This document shows positions 18,191-26,330 of a stretch of DNA of 64,000 nucleotides, one piece after another (within the stretch, counting starts at the first letter, position 1; the number at the start of each line of letters is the position of its first letter). A program made the translations under genes and the position numbers. This DNA is from Planctomycetota bacterium (lineage in GTDB: Bacteria; Planctomycetota; B15-G4; SIAN01). The stretch covers positions 186,001 through 250,000 of the forward strand of contig JAEUIC010000018.1 in assembly GCA_016795285.1 (NCBI GenBank), in the 5' to 3' direction. The notes under the pieces were generated by a model that did no database searches, was not told the origin of the DNA, and saw nothing but the letters and a program-made list of their open reading frames with translations.

Positions 18191-18887
18191 CACGAAGCGA
18201 CCGTTGAAGCTCTCGGTCGTGATGCCCTGCTACAACGAGAAGGGCACGATCGAGCAGATCCTCGAGCGCGTCGCCGCGACGCCCTACGAGAAGGAGATCA
18301 TCGTCGTCGACGACGGCAGCAAGGACGGCACGCGCGACCTGCTGCGCCAGCTCGAGCCGAAGTACGGGCTGAAGCTGATCTTCCACGAGCAGAACAAGGG
18401 CAAGGGCGGCGCGCTCGCGACCGGCTTCAAGGCGGCGACCGGCGACGTGGTGCTGATCCAGGACGCCGACCTCGAGTACGACCCGGCCGACTACCCGGCG
18501 CTCTTGAAGCCGATCGAGGAGGGGAAGGCCGACGTCGTGTTCGGCTCGCGCTTCCTCGCCGGCACGCACCGCTGCCACCGCTTCTGGCACTACGTGGGGA
18601 ACAAGTTCCTCACCTTCGTCAGCAACGTCTTTACCAACCTGAACCTGACCGACATGGAGACCTGCTACAAGGTCTTCCGCGCCGACGTCGCCAAGAAGAT
18701 CGACATCGAGTCGCAGCGCTTCGGCGTCGAGCCCGAGCTCACCGCCAAGGTCGCCAAGTTGAAGTGCCGCGTCTACGAGGTGCCGGTCAGCTACTACGGC
18801 CGCGACTACGCCAGCGGGAAGAAGATCCGCCCGAGCGACGCCTTCGAGGCGCTCTGGGTGATCGTGAAGTACAACCTCTTCCGCTGA
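18171..18887 (+). CDS. Family 2 glycosyltransferase, dolichol-phosphate-mannose-synthase-like
   Basis: A compact 238-residue GT2 with LSVVMPCYNEKGTIEQILE, EIIVVDDGSKDGTRDL, the metal-site IQDADLEYDPADYP and GVEPELTAKVAKLKCRVYEV. This is the DPM1/polyprenyl-phosphate glycosyltransferase subgroup, which loads a sugar from a nucleotide donor onto polyprenyl phosphate. It has no C-terminal membrane segments, so it resembles the soluble DPM1 type. GTG at 18171, after a GAGAGGG Shine-Dalgarno, lies inside the end of the previous gene. It is the last gene of the run; a repeat tract follows. It may supply a lipid-linked sugar for periplasmic glycosylation. Confidence 0.88.
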   Translation: MAADAPDTKRPLKLSVVMPCYNEKGTIEQILERVAATPYEKEIIVVDDGSKDGTRDLLRQLEPKYGLKLIFHEQNKGKGGALATGFKAATGDVVLIQDADLEYDPADYPALLKPIEEGKADVVFGSRFLAGTHRCHRFWHYVGNKFLTFVSNVFTNLNLTDMETCYKVFRADVAKKIDIESQRFGVEPELTAKVAKLKCRVYEVPVSYYGRDYASGKKIRPSDAFEALWVIVKYNLFR

Positions 18888-18892
18888 GTGGG

Positions 18893-19005
18893 TGGCGCCG
18901 GCTGCGATCGTTGGCGCCGGCTGAGATCGTTGGCGCCGGCAGGCCTGCCGGCGCGGCTGCCGGCGCGGCTGCCGGCGCGGCTGCCGGCGCGGCTGCCGGC
19001 GCGCC
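18893..19005. repeat. Two adjacent tandem repeats between the glycan operon and signal peptidase
   Basis: A 19-bp unit (tggcgccggctgcgatcgt) occurs twice and then half a time from 18893 to 18940. A 12-bp unit (tgccggcgcggc) occurs five times from 18946 to 19005, the last copy with one change. Both are GC-rich and rich in GCCGGC self-complementarity, so they could fold in RNA or DNA. The tract fills most of the gap between the stop at 18887 and the ATG at 19082. No T-run follows, so it is not a classical terminator. Confidence 0.85.
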
Positions 19006-19081
19006 GGAAATTCCTTCGCGCGCGCCAGCGGGCGCTCGACCTCCGCGGCGCGAGGGGCCGATCTCGCCGCGAGGAGCGGCG

Positions 19082-19678
19082 ATGGGCGAGCGCGATCACC
19101 ACGACGGTCGAGACGACGGCCGGGACGACTGCCGAGAGGAGCGGAGCGCCGCGGTGCGCCGCTTCGAGGAATCGCTGCGGACGGCGCCGCGCCTCCTGAT
19201 CGCGCTGATGGTGCTGATCGTGCTGCTCGCGCAGACGACCGTCAGCTCCTACCGCGTGGCCGGCGCCTCGATGACGCCCGCCTTCGCCGACGGCGATCGC
19301 ATCGTGGTCGCCTCGCTGCCCGGCTTCTTCGGCGAGCCGCGCTGCGGCGAGACGGTGATCGCGCGCGTCGCCGACGAGGTGCTGCTGAAGCGGGTGGTCG
19401 GGCGGCCGGGCGACCTGATCGAGGAGCACGCCGGCGTGCTGCACCGCAACGGCCAACTGCTCGCCGACGCCAGTCCGGCGGCCTTCCACGACGGCGGCGA
19501 CTTCGGGCCGGTGCGCCTCGGGCCGGGCGAGTACTTCCTGATGGGCGACCACCGCCGCGTCTCGATCGATTCGCGCGAGTTCGGGCCGGTCGCGCGCGAC
19601 GCGCTGCTCGGCCGCGTCATCCTGCGCGTGCCCGCTCCGCGTCCGGCGGCGCCGCAGGCGGTGCTCGCCCGCGAGTGA
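19082..19678 (+). CDS. Signal peptidase I (S26)
   Basis: A 198-residue membrane-anchored serine protease that removes signal peptides outside the inner membrane. One transmembrane helix spans about 37-54. The catalytic serine is S63 in GASMTPAFADGD and the lysine is K103 in EVLLKRVVGRPGD. The conserved GEYFLMGDHRRVSIDSREF box follows. It is shorter than E. coli LepB and has a His/Asp/Arg-rich cytoplasmic start (residues 4-20). GGAG sits just before the ATG. Its last 62 bases overlap the convergent gene ending at 19617. Possibly dedicated to local exported proteins; that is inference. Confidence 0.9.
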   Translation: MGERDHHDGRDDGRDDCREERSAAVRRFEESLRTAPRLLIALMVLIVLLAQTTVSSYRVAGASMTPAFADGDRIVVASLPGFFGEPRCGETVIARVADEVLLKRVVGRPGDLIEEHAGVLHRNGQLLADASPAAFHDGGDFGPVRLGPGEYFLMGDHRRVSIDSREFGPVARDALLGRVILRVPAPRPAAPQAVLARE

Positions 19679-22451
19679 GCCGCCGCTTCGCCGCGAGGAG
19701 CGCCACGAGCAGCCACGCCGCGGCCGCGACCGCGCCGATCCGCAGGCCGCGCGCCACCGACTCCGGGCGGTAGGTCAGCACCACCTCGCGCGCGCCGGGC
19801 GGCAGCGCGACGGCGCGCCACGCGACGTCGGCCGGGACGACCGTTGCGGGCAGGCCGTCGATGGTCGCCTCCCAGCCGGGGGCGAACCCTTCGTTCACCA
19901 CGAGGAAGCCGCCGCCGCCGCCATCGAGCGTCACCGCGACCCGCGCCGCCTGCCGCTCGATCGCGACCACCTGCGACGGCGCGCCGCGCACCGTCGCGAC
20001 CGCGATCGGCAGCGCGCTCCCGTCGGCGAGCGGCAGCATCGCCGTCGCTCGCTCGCCCGCGAAGGCGGCCGGCAGCTCCGCTTCGAGCCAGGCGTGGTCG
20101 CGGCGCGCCAGCGGGTCGGCGGCGAGGTCGGCGAGCAGCGCCGCGTGCCAGCTCGCGCGCGCCTCGGCGGCCAGTTCGCCCGGCGGCGCCAACGCCGCGG
20201 CGGCCGCGCCGATCGCGTCGTCGCGCGGCGTGCCGATCGCGTCGTCCGGCGGCGGCGGCGGCAGGAAGCGCGCGCTCGGGACGACCCACGCGAAGGGCAG
20301 CGCGCGGTCGTTCGCGAAGAGCCGCAGCTCGCCCTGTTGCGCGATCGGCGTCCAACCGGCCGTGTCGCCGCCCTCCGCCGCGAGCGCTGCGACCACGTCG
20401 TGCCGCGAGAGCAGGTGGCGCACCGAGCTGCCGGTGAGCAGCGGCGAGCGCAGCGCCGCGAGCGTGCGCAGCGGCAGCGCGGCGACGGTCAGCACCGAGA
20501 AGTCGCCTCCCGCCTCCGGTTCGAGCGCGCGTTGCCAGCGGGCGTAGCGGACCGGCAGCTGCACGAGGTAGCCCTCGCCGTCCTCGATCCCGAACAGCGC
20601 GCCGAGGTTCGGCGGCAGGGGCAGCTTCTCGATCGAGTCGTCGCCGAACCGCCAATCGGGCGCGAAGCGGCGCACGCGGCCGCCGCTCGTCGCCGCGGCG
20701 AGCGGCTCGAGCAGCGGGACGGGCGCGGCGAACCGCTCCGCCGGCAGGAACGGGTTGACGCGGAAGTGGAACGCCGCGAGGTCGGCGACCGCGAAGCCGG
20801 CGAGCAGCAGCAGCGCCACCCGGCGCCGCCCGCGCCCGACCAGCGCCGCCGCCAGCGCGAGCAGCACGGCCGCGCCGCCGAACCACGCCGCCGCGCGCCA
20901 GGCGCTGCCGCGCACGAAGTCAAAGAGCGCCGCGTCCTCCGCCGGCGTGCGCGCCGCCATCGCCGCCTCCTTGGCGACGAGCTCGGCGCCGTAGAGCGCG
21001 ACCTGGCGCTGGTGGAACCACTGCGCGAGGCCGCCCGGCCCGAGCCGCTCGAGCGCGACGGCGAGCGCGGCGAGCAGCAGCGCGATCAGCAGCGTCGCGC
21101 CGAACGCGATCCGGCGAGCGGCGCGCCGCTCCGGCTCGAGGAAGCGCTCGAGCCCGAGCGCGGCCAGCAGCGCGACGAGCAGCGCGGCGGTCGGCAGGAT
21201 GCGGCGCACCTCGCCGATGTCGAAGCGCGGCAGCAGGCCGAGCCCGCGCACGAGCAGCGGCACGCCGAGCGCGTAGCCGAGCGCCGCCGCGAGCGAGAGC
21301 GCCAGCAGGAGCGGCAGCGCCAGCGCGCGCCGCGAGCCGGTCGCGAAGGCGGCGAGCAGGAGCCCGATCGCGAGCGCGCCGGCATAGCAGCTCGCCTCGG
21401 TGGTGGACGGGCGCGCGGCGCTGCCGATCGGCAGTCCGCTGCCGTCCGGCTGGCGCTCGACGCGCGCGTAGAGGGCGTTCCAGAGCGGGTTCTTGCCGAA
21501 GCTCTGGCTCCACGGCTCGCGCGAATCCATGAACGCGCCCGGCAGCGCGTAGCCGAGCAGGAGCGGCGGCGTGCCCGCCTCGCGCAGCTGCTGTTCGACG
21601 TCGTGCGGGCGCTGGAGCGCCCCCTTCGTGGTGGCGTCGACCGGGGTGACCTGCGGCGCCGACAGCGCGAGGCCGAGAGCGAACGCCGCCACCAGCGCCA
21701 GCAAGGGCCGCAGCGCCGCGCCGCGCTGCTCGCGCAGCAGCACGCTCGCGCCGAGCAGCGCCGCGCCGACCACGCCGTAGAGGCCGGTCTGCGGGAAGCC
21801 GGAGAGCACGATCAGCGCGATCGGCAGCGGGATCGCGAGCCAGCGCGCGACGCTCGCTCCCTTCGCGTAGGCGTGCACCGCGGCGAGCAGCCACGGCACC
21901 CAGACCGCCGCGAAGAAGGTCATGTAGTAGTGGTAGCGGACCAGCAGCGGGCCCGAGGCGGCGAAGAGCACGCCGGCCAGCAGCGCCGGCGCCGGCGCCA
22001 AGCCGAGGCGCCGCGCGAGCCAGCGCGCGCCGAGCACGGCCAGCACGACATGGAGCGCCGCCGACCAGGCGTAAGCGCGCTCGAGCGGCGTGATCCAGAG
22101 CAGCAACGCGTTCGGCGGATAGAGGGCGCCGTAGAGCGCTTGGCCCAGCAGCGGCACGCCGCCGACGATCGTCCGGTTCCAGGTCGGCAGCTCCCCGCGC
22201 CGCCAGCTCGCCGCGACCTCCGCGTTGTCGGGGTGGAAGAGCCAGAGCTTGTCGGAGAGTTCGGGATTGCCGGCTTCGCGCAGCGCCGCGACCTCGTCGG
22301 CCGGCGCGTCGCTGCGCCACGGCAGCAGCGGGAGGGTGTGGAGCGGGACGAAGAGCTTGCCGCCGAAGAGCGCGGGAGCGAACAGCAGCGCCGCGAGCAG
22401 CAGCGCGGCGCCGAGCGCGTGCAGCCGCTCGCGTGGGGCGCGCTCAGCCAT
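19617..22451 (-). CDS. YfhO-like multi-spanning membrane protein
   Basis: A 944-residue protein with an N-terminal membrane region of about 10-12 hydrophobic helices (residues 10-560), a large probably extracytoplasmic domain (about 580-900) and a final helix near 905-925. The N-terminal opening FGGKLFVPLHTLPLLPWRSD and the terminal beta-domain motif GFAPGWEATIDGLPATVV are shared with YfhO-type proteins, thought to act in lipid-linked sugar transfer. A paralogue is encoded at 28687-31668. The stop lies inside the opposing signal peptidase gene. The ATG at 22451 overlaps the stop of the upstream histidine kinase by eight bases. Confidence 0.8.
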   Translation of the reverse strand: MAERAPRERLHALGAALLLAALLFAPALFGGKLFVPLHTLPLLPWRSDAPADEVAALREAGNPELSDKLWLFHPDNAEVAASWRRGELPTWNRTIVGGVPLLGQALYGALYPPNALLLWITPLERAYAWSAALHVVLAVLGARWLARRLGLAPAPALLAGVLFAASGPLLVRYHYYMTFFAAVWVPWLLAAVHAYAKGASVARWLAIPLPIALIVLSGFPQTGLYGVVGAALLGASVLLREQRGAALRPLLALVAAFALGLALSAPQVTPVDATTKGALQRPHDVEQQLREAGTPPLLLGYALPGAFMDSREPWSQSFGKNPLWNALYARVERQPDGSGLPIGSAARPSTTEASCYAGALAIGLLLAAFATGSRRALALPLLLALSLAAALGYALGVPLLVRGLGLLPRFDIGEVRRILPTAALLVALLAALGLERFLEPERRAARRIAFGATLLIALLLAALAVALERLGPGGLAQWFHQRQVALYGAELVAKEAAMAARTPAEDAALFDFVRGSAWRAAAWFGGAAVLLALAAALVGRGRRRVALLLLAGFAVADLAAFHFRVNPFLPAERFAAPVPLLEPLAAATSGGRVRRFAPDWRFGDDSIEKLPLPPNLGALFGIEDGEGYLVQLPVRYARWQRALEPEAGGDFSVLTVAALPLRTLAALRSPLLTGSSVRHLLSRHDVVAALAAEGGDTAGWTPIAQQGELRLFANDRALPFAWVVPSARFLPPPPPDDAIGTPRDDAIGAAAAALAPPGELAAEARASWHAALLADLAADPLARRDHAWLEAELPAAFAGERATAMLPLADGSALPIAVATVRGAPSQVVAIERQAARVAVTLDGGGGGFLVVNEGFAPGWEATIDGLPATVVPADVAWRAVALPPGAREVVLTYRPESVARGLRIGAVAAAAWLLVALLAAKRRLTRGRAPPAAPPDAERARAG

Positions 22452-24555
22452 CGAGGGCCGCGTGCACGCGCCAGAGGAGCTCGGCGACGGTGAACGGCTT
22501 GGCGAGGAAGTCGACGCCCGCCGCCGCGGCGCTCTCGGCGGTCCCGCCGCTGTAGGTCGACATCAGGATCGCGCGCAGGCCGGGCTGGCGCTGCCGCAGT
22601 TGCGCGAGCAGCTCGCTGCCCGGCATGCGCGGCATCCGTTCGTCGGTGAGGAGCAGGTCGAGCGGCGTGGTCCGTTGCTGGTGGAGCTCGAGCGCGTCGG
22701 CGCCGCTGCGGCTGCTCGTAACGTGGTAGCCCTGCGCCTCGAGCACGCGCACCGCGAGCGTGCGCACGGCGTCGTCGTCCTCGACCACGAGGATCGCCTG
22801 GCCAGCGCCGAGCGGGGCGGGCAGCGAGCGCGGCGGCGCGGCGCGGCGCGGCGCGTCCTCGGGCGCGGCGGGGAAGCGGAGCCGGAAGCAGCTGCCGGCG
22901 CCCGGCGTGCTCTCGACGGTGATCGAGCCGCCGCGCTCGCGCACGATCGCGTCGACGATCGCGAGGCCGAGCCCGCTCCCCTTGCCCTCCTCCTTGGTCG
23001 AGAAGAACGGCTCGAAGAGGCGGGCGCGCACCTCGGGCGCCATGCCGATGCCGTCGTCGGTGACCTCGAGCACGACGCCCGGCTCGCGCAGGTCGCGGCG
23101 CAGCTTGAGCTCGAGGCGGCCGCCCGTCGGCAGCGCGTCGCGCGCGTTCAACGCGAGGTTGAGGATCACCTGCTCGACCTGCGTCGGATGGGCGAGGATC
23201 GGCGGCAGGTCGTCGACGAGGTCGAGAGAGAGCGTGATCGCGCTGCCGAGCTGCCGTTCGAGCAGCGGCGCGAGTTCGCGGATCGCCTGGCCGAGGTCGA
23301 GCGCCTCGGGAGCGAGCCGGCTCGGGCGGCTGAAGGTCAGCAACTGCCGCGTGAGCCAGCTCGCGCGCTCCGCGGTGCGGGCGATCTCCTCGACCTCGAA
23401 GCGCAGCGGCGAGCGGGGGGGCAGCTCGGCGAGGACGCTGCCGGCGTAGCCGAGCACGACGGTCAGGAAGTTGTTGAAGTCGTGCGCGACATGGCTCGCG
23501 AGGCGGCCGATCGCCTCCATCTTCTCGAGGTGGCGCACCCGCTGCTGCGCCAGCGTGAGCTGCTGCTCGGCGTGGTGGAGGTCGCTGTCGTCGAGGGCGG
23601 CGCCGACCACCCCGAGGATGGAGCCGTCGGCGGCGCGCTTCGGCGCGACGTGGGCGAGGAAGCTCCGTCCGCGCCACTCGAACGCGTAGCGGACCGATTC
23701 GCCGCGCAGCGCCGCCTGGTGGTGGACGAGCGGCGGGAAGGTGGGAGCGTCGCTGCCGAACGGGTCGGCGACTCCCTGGCCGATCCACTGCTGCGCCGGC
23801 CGCGTCGCGGGCGGCAGCGCCGAGCCGCAGAGGAAGGTGTAGCGCAGGTCGCGATCGGTGCTCCAGAGCAGCACCGGCGTGTGGGCGAGCAGCAGGTTCA
23901 GCCGCTCGTCGCTGGCGAGGCGCTCGTCGCGCTCGGCGGCGATGCGGGCCGCGTCGCGCTGGCGGAAGAAGACCAGCAGCGCCAGCAGCGCCGCCATGAG
24001 GCAGGCGAAGCCGAGCAGCCGCCGCGCGAGCCGGCTGCTTCGTTCCATCTCCTCGGCGTGGAGCGCGAGGTGGTCGCGGACGTCGCCGAGCGCGCTGCGC
24101 ACCGCGCCCGACGGCACGTCGCAGAACGACTTGAACTGCCGCTCCGCCAGCAGCTCCTGCGCGAAGCTGCGCTCGGGCGCGAAGGAGACCGCGAACGCGG
24201 CCTCGATCTCGGCGAGCCCGCGCCCGATGTTGGCGACCTCCGACGGCAACGTGGCGCCCGAGGTCGCCCGCTGCTCGAGCAGCGGCCGCGCCGCGGCGAA
24301 GGCCTTGATCACCGCGTCGAGCCGCGCGCGGGCGGTCGCGCGCTCGATCGCGACGCCGCCGCGGACGAGCTCGTCGAGTCCGTCGTCGACCTCGCCGATC
24401 AGTCGCAGCACCGTGACGTCGGCGCGGACCGAATGCTGCGACTCCTCCATGCGCGACTGGAGGACGTACGCGGCCGCCACGAAGGCCATCGCCAGCAGCA
24501 GCGTCACCCAGGTGAGGGCGCGTGCGAGGCGCTGGACGGGCGAGAGCGCGTTCAT
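22444..24555 (-). CDS. Hybrid sensor histidine kinase with C-terminal receiver
   Basis: A 703-residue membrane sensor. Two helices (about 12-32 and 179-197) bracket a helical periplasmic domain of about 145 residues. A PAS-like domain follows (about 220-325), then the dimerisation box RLASHVAHDFNNFL with phosphorylatable H358, the ATPase domain (NLALNARDAL, DDGIGMAPE, GSGLGLAIV) and a receiver (about 590-703) with ILVVEDDDAV, the phospho-acceptor aspartate in LLLTDERMP and lysine in LAKPF. No output-domain regulator is encoded nearby, so its target is unknown. ATG at 24555 overlaps the preceding stop; longer in-frame ORFs are shadow sequence. Confidence 0.92.
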   Translation of the reverse strand: MNALSPVQRLARALTWVTLLLAMAFVAAAYVLQSRMEESQHSVRADVTVLRLIGEVDDGLDELVRGGVAIERATARARLDAVIKAFAAARPLLEQRATSGATLPSEVANIGRGLAEIEAAFAVSFAPERSFAQELLAERQFKSFCDVPSGAVRSALGDVRDHLALHAEEMERSSRLARRLLGFACLMAALLALLVFFRQRDAARIAAERDERLASDERLNLLLAHTPVLLWSTDRDLRYTFLCGSALPPATRPAQQWIGQGVADPFGSDAPTFPPLVHHQAALRGESVRYAFEWRGRSFLAHVAPKRAADGSILGVVGAALDDSDLHHAEQQLTLAQQRVRHLEKMEAIGRLASHVAHDFNNFLTVVLGYAGSVLAELPPRSPLRFEVEEIARTAERASWLTRQLLTFSRPSRLAPEALDLGQAIRELAPLLERQLGSAITLSLDLVDDLPPILAHPTQVEQVILNLALNARDALPTGGRLELKLRRDLREPGVVLEVTDDGIGMAPEVRARLFEPFFSTKEEGKGSGLGLAIVDAIVRERGGSITVESTPGAGSCFRLRFPAAPEDAPRRAAPPRSLPAPLGAGQAILVVEDDDAVRTLAVRVLEAQGYHVTSSRSGADALELHQQRTTPLDLLLTDERMPRMPGSELLAQLRQRQPGLRAILMSTYSGGTAESAAAAGVDFLAKPFTVAELLWRVHAALDG

Positions 24556-25337
24556 CGCGGCGCGGTCTCCGGCGGACGACGTGCGAGCAGGATCAACGAG
24601 TGGCCGAGCGGGAAGGAGGCGCGGCGCAGCACGAACCGTTCGCTGGAGAAGATGCCGGCCAGCAGGCGGTTGATCCAGCGCGGCGTCCGGTAGCTCAGGT
24701 TGGTCTCGGCGGCGGCATCGGGGCGCTTCAAGAAGCGCTGCTTCAGCTGGAGCGCCAGCACCGCCGGCACGATCAGCGGGAAGAGCCAGCTGTTCACGTA
24801 GCTCGCCTGCACGATCTCGAAGCCGGCGGCGCGCGCCTTCTCGACCAGGTCGGGACGGCGGTAGCGCCGCTTGTGGTGGGCGACCCGGTCGTTCTCCGAG
24901 AAGAGGAACTGCCACGCCGGCACCGAGACGAACAGGTGGCCGCCCGGCTTGAGCGCGCCGGCGAAGGCGGCGAGCGCGGCGCGATCGTCGTCCAGGTGCT
25001 CGATGCAGTCGAAGGCGGTGACCAGGTCGAAGCTCGCCGGCGCCACCGGCAGCTGCTCGGCCGAGCCGATCAGCAGGCGGGTGAAGCCGCGCGCGCGCGC
25101 CTGCGCCAGCAGCTCGGTCGAGATGTCGAGCCCGGTGGGGGCGGCGACGGTGGCGAGTCCCGGCAGCATCCCGCCGGCGCCGCAGCCGACGTCGAGCGCG
25201 GCGAGCGGCTGGCCGGCGCGGCGCGGCGCGGCGGCGAGCGCGCGGCCGATCACGTCGAAGAAGAGCGCGCGGCGGCCGGCGAACCACCAGTGGTCGCGCT
25301 CGAGCTCGATGAACTGGCGGGCGGCGAGGTCGTCCAC
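24552..25337 (-). CDS. Class I SAM-dependent methyltransferase
   Basis: A 261-residue methyltransferase of the methyltransf_11/UbiE-like fold: ALDVGCGAGGMLPGLA is motif I, FDLVTAFDCIEHLDDD is motif II, and LKPGGHLFVSVPAW follows. An opening of FIELERDHWWFAGRR before the fold is common in sugar- or lipid-linked methyltransferases of surface-glycan loci. GTG start at 25337, ten bases after the stop of the upstream methyltransferase. The C-terminal 60 residues are partly hydrophobic (WLFPLIVPAVLALQL) and may associate with the membrane. Substrate unknown; glycan methylation is plausible. Confidence 0.87.
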   Translation of the reverse strand: MDDLAARQFIELERDHWWFAGRRALFFDVIGRALAAAPRRAGQPLAALDVGCGAGGMLPGLATVAAPTGLDISTELLAQARARGFTRLLIGSAEQLPVAPASFDLVTAFDCIEHLDDDRAALAAFAGALKPGGHLFVSVPAWQFLFSENDRVAHHKRRYRRPDLVEKARAAGFEIVQASYVNSWLFPLIVPAVLALQLKQRFLKRPDAAAETNLSYRTPRWINRLLAGIFSSERFVLRRASFPLGHSLILLARRPPETAPR

Positions 25338-25347
25338 CGGTGCGCCC

Positions 25348-26316
25348 TCAGGCGCCCGCTGCCGGCCGCGCCACGACCAGCATCTCGTCGAAGACGTTCA
25401 CGTAGAGCGACCGGTTGCCGAGCAGGCGCAGCGGCGCGAGCAGCTTCGAGAGCCACGGATGGACGCGGCCGGCGCGCTCGACGAGGAAGCGCAGCGAGAC
25501 GTGCTTGCCGCCGCGCCGCGGCGACCACTCGACCAGCTCGAAACCGGCCTTCTGCAGCAGGCGCGGCATCGTCTTCGGGTCGAAGTGCCAGAGGTGCTCC
25601 TGGAACTTGTAGTGCTGCCAGGAGAGGCCCATCAGGCGGGCGAAGAGCGACGCGACGTTCTGCGTCTCGAACACGAGGATCCCGCCGGGCGCGAGCAGGC
25701 GGCGCGCGGTGGCGAGGAAGGCGACCGGATCCTCGATGTGCTCGACCACGTCGAACAGGGTGATCACGTCGAACTTGCCGCCGAACAGCGCGCGCTGCTC
25801 GACGTCGTCGAGGATCCCGCAGTGGATCCGCTCGGGAGCGGCGAGCCGCTGGCCGGCCAGCGCCGCCATCTCGGCGGAGAGCTCGACGCCGTGCACGTCG
25901 TAGCCGCGCTCGCGCAGCGCGGTCAGCGCGAAGCCGGCCGCGCAGCCGACGTCGAGCAGCTTCGCGGGCGGCGCCTTGTGGCGGGCGACCAGCTCGCTGC
26001 GCATGCGGAAGGTCCGCACGTAGAGCGCCTCGTCGGCGACGTAGTCGGTGTAGCCGAAGTCCTTGGCGGCGTCGCTCTTCCAGTAGTCGCGCTGGTACAT
26101 CGCGCGCAGCGCCGCGCGATCGAGCCACGGCACGGTGTAGACCAGCCCGCAGCCGCTCGCCGTGCCGCTCCCGCCGCCGCTGCCGCTCCCGCCGGTGCAG
26201 CGCACGATCTGGAAGGGCGGCTTCTCGTGCACCACCACCCGCTCGCGGCTGCCGCAGAGGCAGCAGGCGATGTCATAGCGCGCCGTGGTCGCGTCGAGGA
26301 CGGGGGCGGTACCCAT
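25348..26316 (-). CDS. SAM-dependent methyltransferase with interrupted zinc knuckle
   Basis: A 322-residue protein with an N-terminal cysteine motif and a methyltransferase domain (LLDVGCAAGFALTAL, FDVITLFDVVEHIEDP, LAPGGILVFETQNV). In the family the N-terminus is usually two C-x2-C pairs ending CGLVY. Here the first pair is C18-x2-C21, but the second is split: C40 and C56 are separated by 15 residues of almost pure Gly/Ser/Thr. The DNA behind it contains an 18-bp imperfect duplication (13 identical bases at 26163 and 26181). The ATG at 26316 is the first plausible start; very long upstream open frame is antisense shadow. Related enzymes methylate nucleotide-linked or glycan sugars. Confidence 0.85.
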   Translation of the reverse strand: MGTAPVLDATTARYDIACCLCGSRERVVVHEKPPFQIVRCTGGSGSGGGSGTASGCGLVYTVPWLDRAALRAMYQRDYWKSDAAKDFGYTDYVADEALYVRTFRMRSELVARHKAPPAKLLDVGCAAGFALTALRERGYDVHGVELSAEMAALAGQRLAAPERIHCGILDDVEQRALFGGKFDVITLFDVVEHIEDPVAFLATARRLLAPGGILVFETQNVASLFARLMGLSWQHYKFQEHLWHFDPKTMPRLLQKAGFELVEWSPRRGGKHVSLRFLVERAGRVHPWLSKLLAPLRLLGNRSLYVNVFDEMLVVARPAAGA

Positions 26317-26330
26317 GGCGGGAAGCGCGG

